Notes under the pieces: generated by a model
The model's input: the letters and a program-made list of their open reading frames with translations, nothing else
What the model was told of the DNA's origin: nothing
Databases searched by the model: none
Position numbers and translations under genes: made by a program
In this document: positions 25,204-30,423 of the stretch, in pieces
Layout of the letters: every line of letters starts with the position of its first letter
How positions within the stretch are numbered: the stretch's first letter is position 1
Assembly (NCBI GenBank): GCA_947304065.1
Contig: CAMZAI010000006.1
Span: forward strand, 1-30,423
Source of the DNA: an uncultured Clostridia bacterium
GTDB taxonomy: Bacteria; Bacillota; Clostridia; Lachnospirales; Lachnospiraceae
Length of the DNA: 30,423 nt
Direction: 5' to 3'

Positions 25204-25367
25204 TTGTTCGGAACAGGATAAACAGTTCGACAACAACAGAAAATACATGATGATACAGCCTTGCATCCCCCGGAGACAGAGGTGTCGAAAGCGTATACGC
25301 AGAGGATGCTGTAATTTAAAGGACCCGTTTGACTTTGGAACCACGATTACACAAGGAGGCGATAATT
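25204..25367 (+). ncRNA. Structured 5' leader of the XRE gene, class unknown
   Basis: GCATCC (25263-25268) pairs with GGATGC (25304-25309) to close a three-way junction that holds two hairpins: GACA/TGTC (25275-25286, loop GAGG) and the palindrome GCGTATACGC (25291-25300). The layout resembles a small cis-regulatory RNA, but it does not match any riboswitch consensus I can recall, and stems are short. A regulatory role is inference from length, position and fold. Confidence 0.35.
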
Positions 25368-25691
25368 ATGGATTATCCGGTATTGGACGCCGCAGCTACC
25401 GGCGCGCGTATCAAAGAACTGAGGGTAGCAAACCACCTGAGAGTCGAGGACATAGCGCGTTTCATGGGCTTTGAGTCCGAGCAGGCTGTCTACAAATGGC
25501 AGCGCGGCGAGAGTCTCCCGACCGTAGATAACCTCTACGCGCTCAGCTTTCTGCTGGGTACCACGGTGGACGACATATTGAGAGGAAATAAAAAGAGGGA
25601 CGAAAGTCCTTCTTTTCCGTTTTATGGGGAAGTATTTTGCAAAAAATGCAAATACTTCTTTTTTTTAACCTTTTTGTTATGTATAATGTGA
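25368..25691 (+). CDS. XRE-family helix-turn-helix regulator with terminator in its 3' end
   Basis: A 107-residue protein from ATG 25368, with AAGGAGG at 25353-25359; an upstream in-frame ATG (25329) would cover this site. Residues ~10-71 are a Cro/CI-type DNA-binding domain (ARIKELRVANHLRVEDIARFMG, then AVYKWQRGESLPTVDNLYALSFLL). The remaining ~35 residues (from GNKKRDES) are low complexity and encoded by two hairpins, including a strong terminator whose T tract reads as Phe codons; the first in-frame stop comes ~23 bases after the T tract. The functional protein is probably the HTH domain plus a short tail made from non-stop message, or a recent stop loss has extended the frame. Targets are unknown; adhE lies next downstream, with its own likely promoter. 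Confidence 0.75.
   Translation: MDYPVLDAAATGARIKELRVANHLRVEDIARFMGFESEQAVYKWQRGESLPTVDNLYALSFLLGTTVDDILRGNKKRDESPSFPFYGEVFCKKCKYFFFLTFLLCIM
25593..25616 (+). terminator. Terminator-like hairpin inside the XRE frame
   Basis: AAGAGGGAC (25593-25601) pairs with GTCCTTCTT (25606-25614) with one G-U pair, closed by a GAAA tetraloop, and is followed by only TT. It is stable, but the T tract is short, so it may be a pausing or processing hairpin rather than the main terminator. Confidence 0.5.
25629..25666 (+). terminator. Strong intrinsic terminator overlapping the XRE coding end
   Basis: Arms 25629-25641 and 25647-25658 pair over 12 base pairs with one bulged T, a five-A loop, and an uninterrupted run of eight T (25659-25666). 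The frame of the XRE gene stays open through it to a stop at 25689-25691. Confidence 0.85.
25682..25687 (+). promoter_or_regulatory. Probable -10 box of the adhE promoter
   Basis: A perfect TATAAT lies 68 bases before the adhE ATG, just after the XRE terminator. Only T-rich sequence lies at the -35 position (25659-25664), so an activator or other element may be needed. TTGTTA at 25674-25679 overlaps the region and resembles half of a Rex (redox) site, but a matching second half is not present. Confidence 0.5.
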
Positions 25692-25754
25692 GCATATAGT
25701 TACTTGACGTGAAAAAATGCGAATATGCAGTCTATAAAACGGAGGTAATGAAGT

Positions 25755-28361
25755 ATGGAAAGAAAGATCATCGACAGTGTGAAATCGCTCGAAGCGGCAC
25801 TGGTGCGGGTAAAGGAGGCGCAGAGGAAATTTGCGCTCTATCCGCAGGAAAAAGTGGACAAGATCTTTAAGGCCGCCGCGATCGCGGCGAACCAGGCCAG
25901 GATCCCGCTTGCGAAAATGGCGGTTGAAGAGACCGGTATGGGCGTTGTTGAGGACAAGGTAATCAAGAACAACTATGCCGCCGAGTATATCTACAACGCC
26001 TACAAAGACACCAAAACCTGCGGAGTGATCGAAGAGGACCCGGCGTTCGGCATAAAGAAGATCGCAGAGCCCATCGGAGTGATCGCAGCGGTCATCCCGA
26101 CCACGAACCCCACATCTACCGCTATCTTTAAGACGTTGATCGCGCTCAAGACGAGAAATGCCATTATCATTTCTCCTCATCCGAGAGCAAAGAATTCCAC
26201 GATCGCAGCGGCAAAGATCGTTCTCGACGCAGCGGTAAAGGCCGGAGCGCCCGAAGGCATCATCGAGTGGATCGACGTGCCTTCACTTGATATGACGAAC
26301 CTTGTCATGAAGGAGTCGGATATCATACTTGCCACAGGCGGTCCCGGAATGGTAAAGGCCGCGTATTCGAGCGGAAAGCCCGCACTCGGCGTAGGAGCGG
26401 GCAATACTCCCGCAATCATTGACGAAACGGCGGACATTATCCTCGCGGTCAACTCCATTATCCATTCAAAGACATTTGACAACGGAATGATCTGTGCATC
26501 CGAACAGTCCGTTATCGTTCATAAGAAGATATATGACGCGGTAAAGGCCGAGTTTAAAAAGCGCGGCTGCTATTTCCTGAAAAAAGATGAGATCGAGAAG
26601 GTCAGAAAGACGATCCTGATAAACGGCGCGCTGAACGCGAAGATCGTGGGACAGACGGCCTGCACGATCGCAGAGCTCGCCGGAGTAAAGGCTCCCGAGG
26701 GCAGCAAGATCCTGATCGGAGAGGTCGAAAGCGTCGACATTTCCGAGGAATTCGCTCACGAGAAGCTGTCTCCCGTACTTGCGATGTACAAGGCAAAGGA
26801 TATAAAGGACGCGTTCAACAAGGCCGAGCATCTGATCGCGGACGGCGGCTACGGGCATACTTCTTCGATCTATCTGAACGTCGGTACCGAGAAAGCAAAG
26901 CTCGATGAATTCGCGGCCAGGATGAAGACCTGCCGTATCCTTGTAAATACACCTTCGTCCCACGGCGGTATCGGAGATCTGTACAACTTTAAGCTCGCAC
27001 CGTCCCTTACCCTCGGCTGCGGTTCATGGGGAGGCAATTCCGTTTCCGAAAACGTCGGGGTCAAGCATCTGCTCAATATCAAAACAGTTGCGGAAAGAAG
27101 GGAAAATATGCTGTGGTTCAGAACACCTGAAAAGGTATATATCAAAAAAGGCTGCTTACCCGTTGCGCTTGACGAGCTGAAGACCGTTATGGGCAAGAAG
27201 AGAGCTTTCATCGTTACGGACAGCTTCCTGTATGAGAACGGCTATACAAAGCCGATCGCCGATAAGCTCGACGAGATGGGCATTGTTCACGAGACATTCT
27301 TTGATGTGGCTCCGGATCCCACACTTGCATGCGCGAAGGCGGGCGCCGAGCTGATGCGTTCGTTTAAGCCCGACTGCATCATCGCTCTGGGCGGTGGCTC
27401 CGCCATGGACGCCGGCAAGATCATGTGGGTGCTCTACGAGCATCCCGAAGCGGACTTCATGGATATGGCGATGCGTTTCATCGATATCCGCAAGAGGATC
27501 TATACCTTCCCGAAGATGGGAGAGAAGGCATATTTCGTAGCTGTTCCCACTTCTGCAGGTACAGGCTCGGAGGTTACTCCTTTCGCCGTTATCACCGATG
27601 AGAAGTCGGGAGTTAAATATCCGCTCGCGGATTATCAGCTGCTCCCGAACATGGCGATCATCGATACCGATTTCCATATGTCCGCGCCGAAGGGACTTAC
27701 GGCTGCTTCCGGTATTGACGCCGTATCGCATGCGCTCGAGGCCATTGCTTCCGTAATGGCTACGGACTATACCGACGGCCTCGCGATCAAGGCGCTGCAG
27801 ACCATATTTGAGTATCTGCCCCGTGCTTACAACGACGGCCCCAATGATGTTGAAGCTCGCGAGAAGATGGCAAACGCTGCGACCATGGCCGGCATGGCGT
27901 TCGCGAACGCATTCCTCGGAGTGTGCCATTCGATGGCTCACAAGCTCGGCGCGTTCCATCATATTCCGCACGGAGTAGCCAATGCCCTGATGCTCGAAGA
28001 AGTTTTAAGGTTCAACGCATCCGAGGCGCCCGCAAAGATGGGAACCTTCAGCCAGTACGATCATCCTCATACACTTGAGCGCTACGCAATGGTCGCCGAC
28101 GCGTTAAAGCTCGGCGGAAAGACCGATGAGGATAAGCTTGAGAGACTTATCAAGGCTGTCAACGACCTGAAGGCCAAGGTCGGGATCAAGCCCACCATCA
28201 GGGATTACGTTCCCGATGAGAACGGCTTTATCGGCCGTCTGGATGATATGGTCGAGCAGGCGTTTGACGATCAGTGCACCGGCGCAAATCCCCGCTATCC
28301 TCTGATGAGCGAGATAAAGCAGATGTATCTGAATGCGTACTACGGTACGAAGAAAAACTAA
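25755..28361 (+). CDS. adhE: Bifunctional aldehyde-alcohol dehydrogenase
   Basis: The 868-residue fermentative enzyme converts acetyl-CoA to acetaldehyde and then ethanol, oxidising two NADH. GGAGGT at 25741-25746 fixes the start. The N-terminal CoA-acylating aldehyde dehydrogenase (~1-440) has catalytic Cys247 in NGMICASEQS and the GAGNTPA block. The C-terminal iron-dependent alcohol dehydrogenase (~450-868) has GGGSAMDAGK, PTSAGTGSEVTPF and the metal-binding histidines in SHALEA, CHSMAHKLGAFHHIPHG. Length and domain order match AdhE, which forms spirosome filaments in other bacteria. It would re-oxidise NADH from the sugars fed by the neighbouring operon. It forms a likely two-gene operon with the kinase downstream. 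Confidence 0.97.
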   Translation: MERKIIDSVKSLEAALVRVKEAQRKFALYPQEKVDKIFKAAAIAANQARIPLAKMAVEETGMGVVEDKVIKNNYAAEYIYNAYKDTKTCGVIEEDPAFGIKKIAEPIGVIAAVIPTTNPTSTAIFKTLIALKTRNAIIISPHPRAKNSTIAAAKIVLDAAVKAGAPEGIIEWIDVPSLDMTNLVMKESDIILATGGPGMVKAAYSSGKPALGVGAGNTPAIIDETADIILAVNSIIHSKTFDNGMICASEQSVIVHKKIYDAVKAEFKKRGCYFLKKDEIEKVRKTILINGALNAKIVGQTACTIAELAGVKAPEGSKILIGEVESVDISEEFAHEKLSPVLAMYKAKDIKDAFNKAEHLIADGGYGHTSSIYLNVGTEKAKLDEFAARMKTCRILVNTPSSHGGIGDLYNFKLAPSLTLGCGSWGGNSVSENVGVKHLLNIKTVAERRENMLWFRTPEKVYIKKGCLPVALDELKTVMGKKRAFIVTDSFLYENGYTKPIADKLDEMGIVHETFFDVAPDPTLACAKAGAELMRSFKPDCIIALGGGSAMDAGKIMWVLYEHPEADFMDMAMRFIDIRKRIYTFPKMGEKAYFVAVPTSAGTGSEVTPFAVITDEKSGVKYPLADYQLLPNMAIIDTDFHMSAPKGLTAASGIDAVSHALEAIASVMATDYTDGLAIKALQTIFEYLPRAYNDGPNDVEAREKMANAATMAGMAFANAFLGVCHSMAHKLGAFHHIPHGVANALMLEEVLRFNASEAPAKMGTFSQYDHPHTLERYAMVADALKLGGKTDEDKLERLIKAVNDLKAKVGIKPTIRDYVPDENGFIGRLDDMVEQAFDDQCTGANPRYPLMSEIKQMYLNAYYGTKKN

Positions 28362-28373
28362 GGAGGGGCAGCT

Positions 28374-29123
28374 ATGAGTCTTGACAATATAATCTCAGTA
28401 AGAAAGAATAAAACGCTTTACCGTGACGGCGACAAAGTCCTGAAAGTGTTCGATGAGTCATATTCAAAGGCGGACGTGCTGAACGAGGCCTTAAACCAGG
28501 CCCGCATCGAGGAGACCGGACTTAATATCCCCAAGATCCTCGGAGTCACGATGACGGACGGAAAGTGGACGATCATCCTGGAATACATCGACGGAAAAAC
28601 TCTTGCCGACCTGATGGCGGAGCATCCCGAGAAAAAGGATGAATATCTGAACCTGTTCGTGGATCTGCAGCTCGAGATGCATTCGAAGACCTGCGAGAAC
28701 CTGAACAAGCTGCAGGACAAGATGAACCGCAAGATCAGCCAGACAAACCTTTCTGCAACCGTGCGCTACGAGCTTCACACGAGACTTGAGGCTATGCCCA
28801 AGCACAACAAGGTATGCCACGGGGATTTCAATCCCTCAAATATCATCATCACGAATGACGGCAAGCCTTTCATACTCGACTGGTCGCACGCCACACAGGG
28901 CAATGCGTCTGCGGACGCCGCGAGAACTTTCCTGCTGTTCAGCCTGGACGGCGATACGGATACCGCGAAGAAATACCTCGACCTGTTCTGTGAAAAGAGC
29001 GATACGGCGAAGCAGTACGTACAGAAGTGGATGCCCATTGTGGCCGCTTCCCAGTCCGTAAAAGGAAATGCGCGCGAACGCGAATTCCTCTATTCCTGGA
29101 TAAATGTAGTTGATTACGAGTAA
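28374..29123 (+). CDS. APH/choline-kinase-fold small phosphotransferase
   Basis: A 249-residue cytoplasmic kinase-fold protein starting 12 bases after adhE, with AGGAGG overlapping the adhE stop codon. The N-lobe (~10-75) ends in the hinge ILEYIDGKTL. The C-lobe carries the catalytic loop HGDFNPSN (His149, Asp151, Asn156) and the metal-binding ILDWSHA (Asp169), all intact. Family members phosphorylate aminoglycosides, choline, fructosamine-type or other small molecules, and some act on protein. It is unlikely to be an acquired resistance gene, since it is embedded in a metabolic operon with host-like codon use. Substrate unknown; co-expression with AdhE is the main clue. Confidence 0.8.
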   Translation: MSLDNIISVRKNKTLYRDGDKVLKVFDESYSKADVLNEALNQARIEETGLNIPKILGVTMTDGKWTIILEYIDGKTLADLMAEHPEKKDEYLNLFVDLQLEMHSKTCENLNKLQDKMNRKISQTNLSATVRYELHTRLEAMPKHNKVCHGDFNPSNIIITNDGKPFILDWSHATQGNASADAARTFLLFSLDGDTDTAKKYLDLFCEKSDTAKQYVQKWMPIVAASQSVKGNAREREFLYSWINVVDYE

Positions 29124-29144
29124 ACTGTGCATTCGGCATGCATC

Positions 29145-29180
29145 AAAAAAGAAGGATCTCTTTAAAGAGGTCCTTCTTTT
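29145..29180. terminator. Bidirectional terminator between convergent genes
   Basis: AAAGAAGGATCTCTTT (29148-29163) is complementary to 29164-29179, with one G-U pair, giving a near-perfect 32-base palindrome. T residues end the plus-strand side, and six A at 29145-29150 give a U tract on the minus strand. It can end both the adhE-kinase transcript and the esterase transcript. Confidence 0.85.
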
Positions 29181-29203
29181 ACTTATAACAGTATAAGAAA
29201 ATG

Positions 29204-30301
29204 TTATTCGTTCCCTTCAACGATCCAGTCTCCGCCGAATGCGATCTGGGCGAAATTGTAGAAGCCGAGGTACCAGATATTGAAATCGTGTCCGCCGCTG
29301 CGCTCCTGCCACATGAAGTTCTCGCCGTCGACAAAGAGATCGCAGATGTCCGGAAGATTCTTTGCGGCCGCCGAAGCCGACCAGTAAGCGATATTGTCCT
29401 CGGTTCCGCAGAGATTGTAGAAGAAATCGACTTTGTACTCGGATCCCTTTACGATGGAAGCTACCTTTGCCGAGTTATACGAGGTCGGAGCGGCCGAGAA
29501 TGCGCCGAACCAGCTGAACAGGTCGAGGCATTCGCACATTCCGATGTTGATCGTCTGCATGCCGCCCATCGAAAGGCCCGCCATCGCGCGGTGCGTGCGG
29601 GAAGCGGTCATGTCGTAGCCGTTCTCGTCATAATCGGCGTAGGTTGAATAATGACTCTCGATGTAAGGTATCAGATCGTTCCTGAGCTCGTATCCGAAAC
29701 GGTAGAACTGGTCGTTGCCTTCCGTATTAGAAAGTGCCTTTGCCTTGCCGTTCGGAGTTACGACGATGAAAGGATCGATGTCGCCGTATCTGCTCAGATT
29801 GTCCATGATCTTCTTGACGATGGATTCTTCCTTATGAAGGCCCCACTCGCGCTCGGTACCGCCGATACCGTGACAGAGGTAGAGCACATTGTACTTCTTT
29901 GACTCGTCATAGTCCGCAGGCAGATAAACAAATGCTTTCTTTTCAACTTCGGGACCGTCTCCCAGCCAGTCCTTTGCCATGTAGCTGATCTCCTCAACCG
30001 TGCCCGCGTTTTTGCTCACGTAGGTGGTGTATTTCTCGGGTATCTCGAGGCTGATCTTTGCCGCGTCCTCGGGCCACGGTGTAGGCGTGGGCGAAGGAGT
30101 GGGCGTAGGCTCGGGCGTAGGAGTCGGTTCGGGTGTGGGCGTGGGTGCCTTGGTAGGTGCTGCGGTAGGCGCGGAAGTGCCTGCAGTCCCTGTGGAAGCA
30201 GCCTGACCCGCATCGCCGGTATTCCCGGCGGTCTTGCCGCTGCAGCCGGCTGTCGTAAGCATCAGCGCTGCGGCCAGGATAACAGCAATAATACGTTTCA
30301 T
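29204..30301 (-). CDS. Lipoprotein CE1-type carbohydrate esterase (feruloyl/acetyl-xylan esterase-like)
   Basis: A 365-residue surface lipoprotein from the ATG at 30301 (AGGGGGA nine bases upstream); a longer frame to 30334 lacks support. Residues 1-20 end in the lipobox TAGC (Cys20). A Thr/Ala then Pro-Thr-Glu linker (PTPEPT-type repeats, ~45-78) tethers an esterase-D alpha/beta-hydrolase domain. It shows the oxyanion block CHGIGGTEREWG, nucleophile Ser244 in GLSMGG, an acidic residue in GTEDN (~301-302) and His338 in GGHDFNIW. Relatives release ferulic or acetyl groups from xylan; other CE1-like enzymes are possible. It faces the main operon and seems an independent gene for hemicellulose side-chain removal. 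Confidence 0.85.
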   Translation of the reverse strand: MKRIIAVILAAALMLTTAGCSGKTAGNTGDAGQAASTGTAGTSAPTAAPTKAPTPTPEPTPTPEPTPTPSPTPTPWPEDAAKISLEIPEKYTTYVSKNAGTVEEISYMAKDWLGDGPEVEKKAFVYLPADYDESKKYNVLYLCHGIGGTEREWGLHKEESIVKKIMDNLSRYGDIDPFIVVTPNGKAKALSNTEGNDQFYRFGYELRNDLIPYIESHYSTYADYDENGYDMTASRTHRAMAGLSMGGMQTINIGMCECLDLFSWFGAFSAAPTSYNSAKVASIVKGSEYKVDFFYNLCGTEDNIAYWSASAAAKNLPDICDLFVDGENFMWQERSGGHDFNIWYLGFYNFAQIAFGGDWIVEGNE

Positions 30302-30367
30302 AAAATGATTTCCCCCTGTTCTTGTGCGCGGCATCCTTTTGCCGTGAAAAGTCTGCCGATGTATATA

Positions 30368-30395
30368 TTTTTATCGTTCCCGGCGGCCGAAACAA
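30368..30395 (-). promoter_or_regulatory. Weak candidate promoter of the esterase gene
   Basis: On the minus strand TTGTTT (30395-30390) and TAAAAA (30373-30368) are 16 bases apart, about 70 bases before the ATG. A TTGACA at 30421-30416 lacks a matching -10 at normal spacing and is near the window edge, so the true promoter is uncertain. Confidence 0.3.
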
Positions 30396-30423
30396 GTCAT
30401 TTCTTGCACTTTCGTTGTCAATA

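Noticed and set aside
25674..25687. Rex redox-repressor site at the adhE promoter.
   Set aside because: Only one half (TTGTTA) is present; the expected inverted half at the right spacing is not, so it was not listed as a feature.
28374..29123. An acquired aminoglycoside-resistance gene.
   Set aside because: The fold is right, but the gene is tightly joined to adhE, lacks mobile-element signals, and looks like host DNA in base and codon use.
30060..30170. A GGTGTAGGCGTGGGC-like tandem repeat that could be taken for a minisatellite or CRISPR-like array.
   Set aside because: It encodes the Pro-Thr-Glu linker of the esterase on the minus strand; irregular repeats of this sort are normal for such linkers.

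Overview
The window reads as low-redundancy Firmicutes DNA, most likely from a fibre-degrading Lachnospiraceae-type anaerobe of gut or rumen. Evidence: strong AGGAGG ribosome sites, Gram-positive lipoprotein signals, a fused AdhE, ABC sugar permeases without an adjacent ATPase, and intrinsic terminators. No rRNA, tRNA, CRISPR array, integrase or insertion sequence was seen. The taxonomic call is inference from gene content only.

Layout. (1) 1-1517: the 3' part of a DUF2264 gene, followed by two terminator hairpins and a short repeated motif. (2) 1518-1968: a control region with a TTGCAA-17-TAGTAT promoter flanked by two LacI-type palindromes. (3) 1969-25166: fourteen same-strand genes with gaps of 100 bases or less, probably one ~23 kb operon for beta-1,3-glucan (laminarin-type) use. 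In order: lipoprotein solute-binding protein; a ~990-residue membrane-anchored binding protein with extra N-terminal beta domains; two permeases; an NHL/TPR/YIP1 membrane protein; an exported DUF5696 protein; two more permeases; a GH16 lipoprotein; a large glucan phosphorylase; a cytoplasmic GH17-type enzyme; a LacI regulator; a GH94 laminaribiose-phosphorylase-like enzyme; and a cytoplasmic GH30 enzyme. (4) 25167-29179: an XRE regulator with a long leader and a terminator inside its reading frame, then adhE and a small APH-fold kinase. (5) 29204-30301, minus strand: a lipoprotein CE1-type esterase, convergent with the kinase and sharing a bidirectional terminator.

Proposed working of the main locus (inference): surface GH16 cuts beta-1,3-glucan; two binding proteins and two permease pairs take up oligosaccharides, powered by an ATPase encoded elsewhere; inside the cell the phosphorylases release glucose 1-phosphate from long and short beta-1,3-oligomers, while GH17 and GH30 hydrolyse remaining oligomers or beta-1,6 branches. 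The LacI protein is encoded in the operon and probably acts on the palindromes around its promoter. AdhE would regenerate NAD+ by making ethanol from acetyl-CoA.

The least explained part is the pair of exported/membrane proteins (NHL-TPR-YIP1 and DUF5696), translationally coupled and embedded between the two permease pairs. Their place in the operon suggests an unrecognised envelope component of glucan capture or transport.
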